Assembly (NCBI GenBank): GCA_015350385.1
Contig: WNKI01000002.1
Span: 4,498,370-4,562,369 of the forward strand
Direction: 5' to 3'
Source of the DNA: Aculops lycopersici
Lineage: Eukaryota; Arthropoda; Arachnida; Trombidiformes; Eriophyidae
Length of the DNA: 64,000 bases
Shown here: piece by piece, positions 55,090 to 64,000 of the stretch
Position numbering within the stretch: position 1 is the stretch's first letter
Layout of the letters: each line of letters starts with the position of its first letter
Made by a program: the position numbers and the translations under genes
The notes under the pieces: generated by a model
What the model saw: the letters and a program-made list of their open reading frames with translations, nothing else
Told to the model about the DNA's origin: nothing
The model's database searches: none

Positions 55090-57434
55090 ATTGTTTTTTA
55101 GAAGACGAACATCAGTCTACCTGATGCCTGCTGGTCAGCCAATCAATCGGCTAAGCTGAATGGTGGCCAAGCGGCGTGCTAGTCCTTTTCGTTTTTTATT
55201 TAGAAGACTCTGTTTGGGTGTCGTTCGCCCTGATCGTTGTGCTCTTTGGATTCTAGATAGAAAACGAAGGCGCCCATCAGCGGTAAAGTTTCTCCCATCC
55301 TCCCTTTCACAACTGCTGACCGAAACAGGGCGGTCGGTTGCAGGTAAAAATTTGCCCAAAATCCAACAGGTCGCTCAGCTAACGAAAACTCCACTCACTC
55401 TACGTCGCAGTCGCATAATGGTTGCGAATTGGATCGAATGAAAGTAAATTTGGGCAAATGTGAATAATCGTCTCTGGCCAAATTAGCCGCACTGCAACTA
55501 AGGCAGTAAGTGGCCAAAATCGAGAGAAAAGAAAAGAACACGGGATAGAGTTGGAGTTAGAGTTAGTATTAGAATGAAAGTGAGAGAGAGGTAAAGAATT
55601 AAAGATCGAAGCGACGAGATTTGAAAGTGGCGATGCAATGTAAATAGTGCAAAACTTCGCAAACACTACATTGATACCTGGCCAACAGTCAGGCGGCCAG
55701 TAATTGGTGGCCAGCTAGTCTTTTGGTTGGTTAGTTAGTTAGCAAGCTAGCTAGCCACTCGGCTGTTTGGTCGTTTGGTACTTCAGAGTACATGTAGCTC
55801 GCCTTTGCAAATCATCAGGCAACGCTAATGAGCTGCTAGTTTGTTGCTGTTGTGGCTGAGGTTGTGGTTTGGAACTAAGAATAAAAGTTTCGTAATGTTT
55901 GTTTCTAGTTATCCATCGAACAAAACCCTAAGACACAAACTAAGCGTTGGCGACTCAACAGGTTGCCGTTGTACTTCTTCTTGCTAATTTGCCCACCGTT
56001 ACTCTCATGTTTCTCCTTCCATTTCTCGAGCTCAAGTTTCCATAACTCATAAACACACTGCTGGTCCCTGCCCAAAACTTGAGTTGTGGTCGTTGTGTGG
56101 TTTTGGTTGTGGCAGCCAAAGAGTTACAATTTACATATGAGTAGACTCTCTCGCTCTCTCTCCCTTTGTACCGGACAATAAGACAAGAGTGCAATTGGTT
56201 CTCTCATTCGCAAGGTTTCAGGTAAACATCGATAACCAGCAAAAGATTGGATGGAAAAAGAAACAAAACGCAACTTGCCGTCTGTTTGCACATGATTGCA
56301 GCCACTTGTCATATCAAAACTCGCCGCTGCGACTCTTCTTTTCGATCAATTTTTTCCCTCGTCGGCAGATCTCTTCGATGGTCGTCGTGCTGTTTCCACT
56401 CTGGTCCCTGGTTTCCGGTCGTGCAACTAGCTTGCTGCCAACTCTTGCCACAACTGGCGACGATAATTTGGCGCTTGTATTTGCATACATCCCGATGGCG
56501 CACTTGTCGCTCTTGTCGCCGGTTGTGTGTTGTCCAGCTTGTCGATCGGCGCGCTTGTCGGCGGCAAAGTCGTGATCTTTTGATGCGCCCGTTGCTTGTA
56601 TCGACTCGGATTCTTTGCGACAAGACATTTGAGGATATGTATTCTCGCAACAAAAATAGTAGGTAGTCCACAGTGAATGGAAGGCACTTCGATGTTGGAG
56701 TTCGAGTTCTAAAAGTTGTATTTGCGCTTTGTTCACGGGCCAGCGAGCGTATTGATTGACGCAATTGCTCAATTGAATTACCTGACCCAACGTTGGTCAG
56801 TCAGCAGTCAGTTATTCAGCTGGTCAGTGTACACAAATTGATGATGATGATGATGATGATGCTGCTGGTGATTGTGATGGGACAAAGAAAAGGCGGCTCG
56901 TCGTTTTACTACCAGCCGACATTCATTGAAAAAATTTGCGCCGGATGACGAGCAAATTGCCGGCCTCGAGTCGTTCCATTGAGGAAAAGGGAGAAGGGAA
57001 AGTTGTGAGTTCCGTTGTTGCACTTGTTGCATGAATGAGGATAAACAGACTGACTCGTTGCAGGTAGTATCAGCTGTTCTGTTGGTCGTTGGCCAATTCA
57101 GCCCTTCGATTGGCTACTAGTGTGGCGCGACCTGCGGTGGACCAAACTAGTCGCGATTCAATTAGTTGAGCGTCGCTAGTTGGCCATCATCATTATCAGC
57201 GCAATCAATGCACCATGATGAACTGGCCAACTGAGCAAAAAACCAACTGACTGACTAACAGACTAACCGACCAACCGACCGGCTGACCAAGCGAGCGGAT
57301 TGTGGAGAAGCGCCAACAGCAACAGCAACGATGACGACGTTGCCGCAATCGACAACTACGACGACACCAGCGAGAGGAGCAACAAGTGTCTTCTTTGCGC
57401 CGACTTCTCGCATCGTGGCCGCAACTGCAACCAC

Positions 57435-57558
57435 AACCTCAACCTCAACCTCAACCTCAACCTCAACCTCAACCTCAACCTCAACCTCAACCTCAACCTC
57501 AACCTCAACCTCAACCTCAACCTCAACCTCAACCTCAACCTCAACCTCAACCTCAACC
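57435..57558. repeat. (AACCTC)n hexanucleotide array, about 20 perfect units
   Basis: 124 bp of uninterrupted AACCTC. It is the longest perfect array in the window. It differs from the arthropod telomere unit (AACCT) by one extra C per unit. Reading frames through it give Pro-Gln, Leu-Asn or Ser-Thr dipeptides, none with coding context. Confidence 0.97.
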
Positions 57559-60512
57559 GTTGCGATTGAATGGGAAGCCTCTTGTTGGCGCGGACTGCCA
57601 ACCAACCGGCCGGCCAACGAGACCGACTGGCAACCGAATGTGAGCTTGCAAATTAAAATTGTTTCACTTTTCCTGTGGTTACTGTTGTTGTCGTCTGTTT
57701 GCTGTATTGCTTTACTCTGCTTTCCTCTGCTCATAGATAGAGACTTACTAGCTTTTGTGTTTGCGCTCCATTATTATTATGAGGCAATTGGCAACCAGAC
57801 AGGCGGCAACAAGTTGGGCCAATATATTGCCCGAGTCACCGAAGCTTCAGTTCGCGCTTGATTCAGCTCATTTGTTAGCGCCACTTGTTGCTGGTGGGCA
57901 AACGACTGGTGGCTACCAAAAAAGAAAATTGCCGACACAACGACGACGAATAGGGGAGCAAACACTGAATTAGCGCCACTTGATGGCCAAGCAAAGTTAG
58001 TGGACCGATGTGAACAAGTGAGTGAGTCTTAAAATTACTTGTTGGCACCGCAACCGGATGGAAAACTACGAGCGACTCACTTTGTTTCACTTGTTGCTGC
58101 CTCGATTTCTCTTGTTGTGGTTGGTGTTTTTGTTTTTGTTGTTGCTGCTGCTGCTGCTGCTTCTGCTGAAACGCAGATTAAAAATCTCGCTCCTTCTTTT
58201 CCCTTGCGGTCATTTGAAAATTAACTGGTCACTTTATTGGCCAGCTTCGCCTTCTTTTCTATCTAACCGCAGTAACAGCAAACAACTTTATTTGTTAAGC
58301 GAAGAAGATTAACCACAACTGCAGCTATAAATTATTATTTAGCTTGCCGGACGTGTAACTTGATTCGCATCATTATATTAGCCGCCGCCGCTGCTGTTGT
58401 TGTTGTTGTTCCGAATGGTGACCACTTGTTGCTGTTGCTATCTCCTCTACGGCCATCGACTCGTCTCTTTTCCGCTCTTGTTAAGGTCGAAAGGTAGATA
58501 GCCAGAAAGGATCGAGAGAGGAACGTCCATAGGGCACAAGAGCAACATGAAGTGGCACAGGCTGCCGCCTGTGTGTGAGCGTACCATCGACGCAACCGAC
58601 GAGAGTATCTTCATTCTTCGGGTTCAGCGACAGACGCCCACGCATGACTGGCAGATGTTCTCTTGTGCGGTCATCGCAAAGCAAGCGCATCGGCGAGCAG
58701 CGGGTCGCTGAAAAGTGGGCGCGGCAAGCGGTCAAATCCCGCCTGTTGTTCAGCTCAGTTAAGGGGGGCTATAGCTAAGGTAAAGCCAATAAACAGGTAA
58801 CACACAAAAGAAGTTGCAACAAACTTTCACTTGGAATCGAAAATCACAACTCTCGAGGTCTTCATTCGCATCAATTAGAGAGTGTGTTTGTTTGCTTGCT
58901 AGTATCCACTTAGCTCCGTATACGTATAACTCAATCTCGTAACAAAATTTAACCCACGTGAGTGGAGCGTATATTCAAATGAGCAAAATAGAATTGAGCG
59001 GTGAAAAATTAGCTATTCAGACGGAAGTTGCGTAATTAGCAATTGTTGTGTTCCGTGTGTTTTATTTACTTACTCTTTGATCTAATCAAATGGCCAAGAT
59101 TATTGCCTGCACTATTGCCAGGCACACAAACCAATAGAGAGTTGCCTAGTTTGCGGCCACTCTCCTTTCACCGGAGTGCATTTTGGAATCGCAGATAGTC
59201 GACGCACCGCTAGCGACGTCAACGATACACAAAGGAGCAACCAATACGCTTGCGTTGGCCTAAATACAATCGAACGAGGGAGCGAGTCGGCGAGGAGAAC
59301 TTGACAGAGACAAATGGCGATTGGCGGCTTTATCAACATTGTTGTTGTTGCTGCCTCCGTTTCGTTGTGAATGCATTGCGGTTGGCTAGCCGAGTAACTG
59401 GCTACTGTTGGTGCCGTCTACTCACCTGTTGCCTCCACTTATCCTCGCCTCTGTTTGTTTAGCTTCTCTTTCTCTCTGTGGCTTCAAATGCAAAAGTTTG
59501 CGGCATTTTGCTTTATCACACCAGCGAAAGCGCAACTCGCCGCCGCCGCCGGAAGATCCACTGCACAAATAGAATGGTAATAAAATTGCTTGTGCTCGAA
59601 AAAAAACGCATGCTAACCGCGACAACTAGAGACGAGTCTCTCTCTCTCTCTCGCTCTTTCTCGTGGAATGAAAATTTGGAGTTGTTTTCTGGTGCCGTCT
59701 TGACACTTAACATCTCGGCAGTGTATCGGTGGTTCCAAAGAAAGAACCACTTGTTTCGACTGCGAGCGGCGCATGAAACTTGGAATTTGCAAGCGACTCG
59801 GAACACAAGCACGAATTTATGCTTGAAGTAGAATTGAACTCTCGATAGAAAACTTGACAACTGACCACAAGTTTCAATCCACAGGTATAACAGCAACAAC
59901 ATAACGGAATCCGCGGTTCAAGCTACAAAGAATCTACAAAGAGTTGCAACAGTATCAAATAACAACCACCACCACAACAAAAGCAACAGGTCGTTATATG
60001 CGTGTGGATGCGTAACGAATCCAATCGAAAAGCGCGAGGAACTCAGAGACGGAGACTCAGTGACAGCCGAGCAACGACAACTGAGACTAAAGTTTCAGTG
60101 GAACTTTGTGTTGAAGTTTGACGAGAGCACTACCAGCACCGCCACCAGTTGATCCTTAAATTGCGTCACACAGGTAACGAGTGGCTAGTTCGTGCGCCGG
60201 CATCATCATCCAGCAACAACAATCTGGACGCTTGTGGTGGTCGCTGTCGAGTTACACTCTCTGTCAACCTCAAGAGTGGACTTACCTGCAACAGAGACCA
60301 CTAAAAGCAAGGGTAAAGAAGAAGACGACGGAAGATAAGAAGAAAAAGTAGAAGAGAAGAAGTGAAAGTAACGGAGACAATAGCTCGTTGAAAGTGAGCC
60401 AAATTTGTTGTGGCAACAAGCGAGAGACAGAGGGTTGCGCAACCAAAACAAGCGAGCCCGGTAATAATCATAATCGTGGCATTGTAGCCACCCACCTCTT
60501 ATTAGATCTCAG

Positions 60513-61732
60513 GCTGATGGTGCTCTCACCGAAACGAGAGGCGAAAGTTATGTCGGCGACCACGACGACAACGGCAGCATTAACATCAACATCAACATCA
60601 GCTAGCACAACAACGACAAGCTCCACGGGTGTGCGGCATTTACCTGAGATAGAGGAGCAACAACTGCAGCAGTATGAGAATAAGAATGAAATTGGCCAAC
60701 ATGATGCCACTTTTAATACTAAGGCAACTAATATGATAGCCACAACAACCACATCCGCCACAAAGACAACCTCAAGTCAGCCGTTGGTGGTAGTTGTGCC
60801 AGCCGCAGCTTCTGCTGGAGAGAATCACGCTCACGGTGGTCTTACCCCAGAGCCGCAGCAGCAGCCGCGGCCGCAACAATTACCTTTAGATGGAGGGCGC
60901 GAGCTTGGAGATCGATTGGCCTCGTTGCGTGATGATGCGAGCGGCGAGTCGCAAAATTTGGCCACGGATGACAAGGGCGCCGAGTGCGATTGTTGCTGCT
61001 GTCGCAGGGACAGTGGCGATTTATATGAAAGTAACAGTAAGCTTGCAAAAGATGACGCAATGAGAGCGGAGCAAGAGGAGGATGCGCACAGCAAAGCCGA
61101 CGGCGCAAATCAGCGCCAGTCGTTCAATCGATTGGATCCAAATCGGCGCTCAATATCGACGCCGCAACTAATGGCACCAGCTTCCAGCGTTAAGCGGCCG
61201 CAAAGGTGCAGCTCGCGCTTCCAATTGTTTGGTGGCAACGGGAGTGGCAATATAACTAGAACTTTTACAGGTAGCGGCCGGAAGTTGCAGCGAGCGGAAC
61301 AATCTGTGCAGCCCAAGCAAAAGCGCGAGCTTACCGGCGGCACCGCAGTTAAATTGAGACGCCGCACAGCATTGGGGTTGATCTCATTGGGTTCCTCGCA
61401 CTTCCGTCTGGGCGGCGGCTCCTCTTTGCAAAGTCAGCACCAAGCTAGTGATCAGTCACAACAACCACAACAGCAACAACAATTGGCCTCGAATATCTCA
61501 GAGGAAACTGTGGCTCCAACTGCGCCCACTACAACCACCTCGACCGCACCAGCAACGAGTGGTTGGCGGTCTTGGTTTTCGTCATCGAGGTCATCGGGTA
61601 ATAACAGTGGCAACAGCAATGGTGGCGACAATACTAAAGCCAACATTAGCAGTCCAGTTCCTGGACTGTTACGTAGTCGGAGCACAAACCTCAAGCTGAC
61701 GAGTGGCCGCGAAGAGGAGCAACACGAAGCAG
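60513..61732 (+). CDS. Large 5' coding exon of an unrecognised gene (partial)
   Basis: The exon is bounded by an acceptor (TTATTAGATCTCAG at 60512) and a strong donor CAG/GTAAGT at 61733. ATG 60517 gives 405 codons plus one base (phase 1). Beyond the donor the frame reads a CT-repeat Ser/Leu tail and stops, which fits an intron. Content: Thr/Ser/Ala-rich start, polar middle with the unusual patch CDCCCCRRDSGD, then basic Ser-rich segments RRSISTPQLM, KRPQRCSSRFQLFGG, LRRRTALGLISLGSSHFRL and SGWRSWFSSSRSSG, ending LLRSRSTNLKLTSGREEEQHEA. Short basic RxxS motifs suggest kinase or 14-3-3 sites. No domain is recognised; the catalytic or structural part is presumably encoded beyond the window. The start could lie in an earlier exon. 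Confidence 0.6.
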
Positions 61733-62291
61733 GTAAGTCACTTGTCTCTTTCTCTCTCTCTCTCTCTCTCACTAAGTTTCAAGGTGTCGCTTAGACCAGA
61801 TTCTCGATTTTGGCTGATAGCGTGCGTTTGTGTTTTTCGATGGATTGCTTACTTTATGCACCTGTTGAGTTTGTGTTTGTTGTTTCTACACTCACTCGAA
61901 ATTTCTAGGTCGTTTTTCCATCTCTATCTCCTTCTCTCTCGCTCTCTTGTTCGTGAGCGTTCATTGAGTTGAACTGGAGAGTCTGTGAGCGTTGCTCAAG
62001 AGTTTAGTGAGTTATGACGCCAACTAGAAGGACAATTGGAAGCGCGAAAAGTTGCGCTTCTTCCTCTTATTACTCAACTACTAGCCGCACTAGATTATTG
62101 CAGTGTAGGTCCCGATGATCACGCAGACTTACCCAACCGCTATCCGGTTAGTGGACCAAATCAATCGGACGCTAGATTGGCGGGCACTGAGCGGCTGGCA
62201 TGGAGCTTGCAACGGATATCATGCTAACCACACAATGGCTACCACCTGTCGCCACGGCGGACGGAAGGTCAACCATGGCCGAGGTTTGCAT

Positions 62292-62316
62292 GTTGCGGTT
62301 GCGGTTGCGGTTGCGG
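62292..62316. repeat. (GGTTGC)n hexanucleotide array
   Basis: About four units. Confidence 0.9.
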
Positions 62317-63654
62317 TGTCCACAGTTATAAGTCCGCCGCTTGCTTTGGTTGCGCATGACGGCGAGTTTATTGGCTTCAATTGTTTCTCGATGGAGTCAC
62401 CAAGAGGCTCGTTTGTCATCCTGCCTTCGCACTTTCCGCCGGAGATTCGCCACCATCTCGACCGCTTGTGTCTCCTCGCTTACCTGGAACAACGGAAATC
62501 AGGTCGCCATTTTGGAGATGGAAAAGGAGGGAGTTGTAAATTTTGCTTGCTTCCCTCTAAGTTGATTGCTCCGATCCAGCAAGAGGCAGTTGGCTGGCCA
62601 CTTGGCGAGTTTATGATGCGCCGACAACTTTTTGTCTCACTTAACTTAACGCCACAGCATAAACACAACCAAAGCCTATGAACTACGCACCGACCAGCAC
62701 AGTTAACTGTAACCGAAACTGAGACTGAGACTTCCGCTAGCACAAAAGTCACCGCTTTGGGTGCGCGAGAGTCGGCAGAGTCTATGCACCTGTTGCGCTT
62801 CTCGCTTTTGTGTTCGCCGTTTTAAAGCGGCGCTGGTGGCGGCAACGGCTACGGAGATGATGGTGCAATATCATGGCTCCACAACCAATAGAACCATCGC
62901 AGCCGTTGAGATGAGCGCCAGTAACAGCCGCAGCATCGCCACAAACAGCCGCCGATTCGCTTCGAGAAAAAGAAAAGAGTAAATCGTAGCGCTTGGCGAG
63001 AGGCGATTACGTTTATGATTATGATTAAGGTGGGCCGTCGCTGCAACGGCAAACGGCACACTCAAGTCAGTTTCTTAAGCAACCACCACCACCAATTGGC
63101 CAACAAGCAACAGGTGAGTGAGTAAGCGAGCGAGCGAGCAAGCGAGCAAGCGACGAGAGAAGGAAGAAGATTCTGTTGTTGAGTTTCTTCTTTATTTTTA
63201 TCGTCTGCGCGATAAGAATCAAATCGCAATCAAACACTCGAGACCAGAGATCCACTGCATTGTAGCCGCTATCTCTTGTCTCACCCACTATCTGTAACTG
63301 CTATTGGAGTTGTGTTAGTTGCTGTTGTAGAGCGGACTAGCTCCAGCAATAGCAACCTGTTGAGTTGAGGCGCTTACAGTGAGTTTCTGGCGCCACCATG
63401 AATAAAAAGAGTGCTTGCCCGCTCGCTCGCTTTTGATTGGCCAGCCTTCATGTTGGCGGAGCGAGCAACGCTGTTGCGCGAGCCGGACAACGTCACTCGG
63501 GAGATGCGAACAGCTGATAGTAGAGTTGGCAAGCTAGCTATCCAGTTGGTGCCTTTGTTCCATCGCCTTCTAGCTGTTGAGTTTTAGCGGCGGCCGCAGT
63601 TGCTGTGTGAGCATTGAGCTTGGAAGTGCTAGTTAACCGACGGGAGTATTTATA

Positions 63655-63714
63655 ATGGAATTTGAACGCTATTTAAATTCAGATGTTCAAACGCAGGTGC
63701 CAAGAGGAGTGAGA
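63655..63714 (+). CDS. Possible small first coding exon (20 codons)
   Basis: ATG at 63655 in an acceptable context (TATAATGG) opens MEFERYLNSDVQTQVPRGVR and reaches a strong donor GAGA/GTAAGT at 63715 (phase 0). A GTGAGA donor two codons earlier is an alternative. The peptide has a more balanced composition than the surrounding random frames. Its phase differs from the exon ending at 61732, so both cannot join the same downstream acceptor in frame. Could be chance. Confidence 0.3.
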
Positions 63715-64000
63715 GTAAGTCACTGGCCGTCCAGTCGGCTAACTAACCCAACGGTTGTGTTAGTTAGTTCCCCTGTTCGTTGGCTTAGTGCAAACAAACG
63801 CTTGGAAAAAGGATCTTGGTTTTCTGGGTGCAGTTGCTTCTTTTCGAGGAAAAGCGCAACTGCCACTTCCACTTTTGCTTTAACTTTAACTAACTTTTGC
63901 CCAGCTCACTTGCTCGAAAACTTACAAGGCAAGAGGTGATGTTAAATTTAGGAAAAACAACGACGACGTCGATCTTATTTTACTTTCTCTCCCTCTCCCT

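Larger units (their letters stand above)
44952..60512. other. 15.5-kb gene desert with many microsatellites
   Basis: No coding exon could be supported. Its left end holds the promoter of the secreted-protein gene. Its right end is a pyrimidine-rich acceptor (AG at 60511-60512), so part may be an intron of the gene at 60513. It contains CT/GA arrays (49144-49215 with a gap, 52641-52663, 53002-53032), a TA array (55058-55082) and hexanucleotide arrays (46655-46685, 52008-52080, 57435-57558). CAGGTA-type motifs recur often. The longest open frame (about 48016-48660) has no protein-like features. Confidence 0.55.
61733..64000. other. Probable intron and spacer at the right end
   Basis: It starts with the donor GTAAGT at 61733 and a CT tract at about 61751-61770. 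A (GGTTGC)n array lies at 62292-62316. No coding exon is convincing except a possible small first exon at 63655-63714. Confidence 0.5.

Noticed and set aside
57435..57558. Interstitial telomere
   Set aside because: The unit is six bases (AACCTC), not the five-base arthropod unit, and the array is internal.
57255..57734. Frames reading Pro-Gln, Ser-Thr, Leu-Asn and Glu-Val dipeptide repeats
   Set aside because: All come from translating the AACCTC array in different frames; the flanks show no coding signal.

Overview
This is nuclear DNA from an animal, most likely an arthropod. The recognisable genes are metazoan: a DDX3/Belle helicase, RPA2, SYF2, NIF3L1, Lst2/ZFYVE28, an Aster/GRAMD1-like protein and a rhodopsin-class GPCR. 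Spacers are rich in CT/GA, TA and hexanucleotide microsatellites, and two 20-N gaps mark a draft scaffold. Nearly every gene body is one uninterrupted reading frame, including a 6.3-kb GPCR and housekeeping genes that usually have introns. Only one complete intron can be drawn with confidence (44110-44257). An intron-poor lineage, such as some mites, would fit, but that assignment is inference.

Layout. 1-4532 is non-coding (spacer or intron) and ends at a splice acceptor that opens a His/Ala-rich terminal exon (4533-5217, +). 5400-16769 is the gene-dense block: a double zinc finger-NIF3 fusion (-), SYF2 (-), an unrecognised 284-aa gene (+), DDX3 (+), RPA2 (+) and Lst2/ZFYVE28 (-). 16770-25908 is a 9-kb desert. 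The giant orphan GPCR (25909-32217, +) is followed by the 3' part of an Aster-like sterol-transfer protein (33539-35973, +). 35974-41716 is a spacer whose right part is GC/CpG-rich and leads into a polyQ protein with one zinc finger (41717-43498, +). That gene faces a two-exon gene for a secreted Lys/Gly/Ala-repeat protein (44951-44039, -). A second desert (44952-60512) is crowded with microsatellites. The window closes with the large 5' part of an unrecognised gene (60513-61732, +) and a possible small first exon at 63655.

The genes do not form a pathway. Functions seen are translation control (DDX3), splicing (SYF2), DNA replication and repair (RPA2), endosomal EGFR control (Lst2), lipid transfer at ER contact sites (Aster-like), signalling (GPCR) and a probable secreted structural or defence protein. 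No transposon coding sequence, tRNA, rRNA or CRISPR array was recognised. The most unusual items are the zinc finger-NIF3 fusion, the GPCR with oversized loops and a poly(A) signal overlapping its stop codon, the Aster-like protein with a split VASt domain and no visible GRAM domain, the unknown polyQ/zinc-finger protein, the lysine-rich secreted protein, and the many hexanucleotide arrays.
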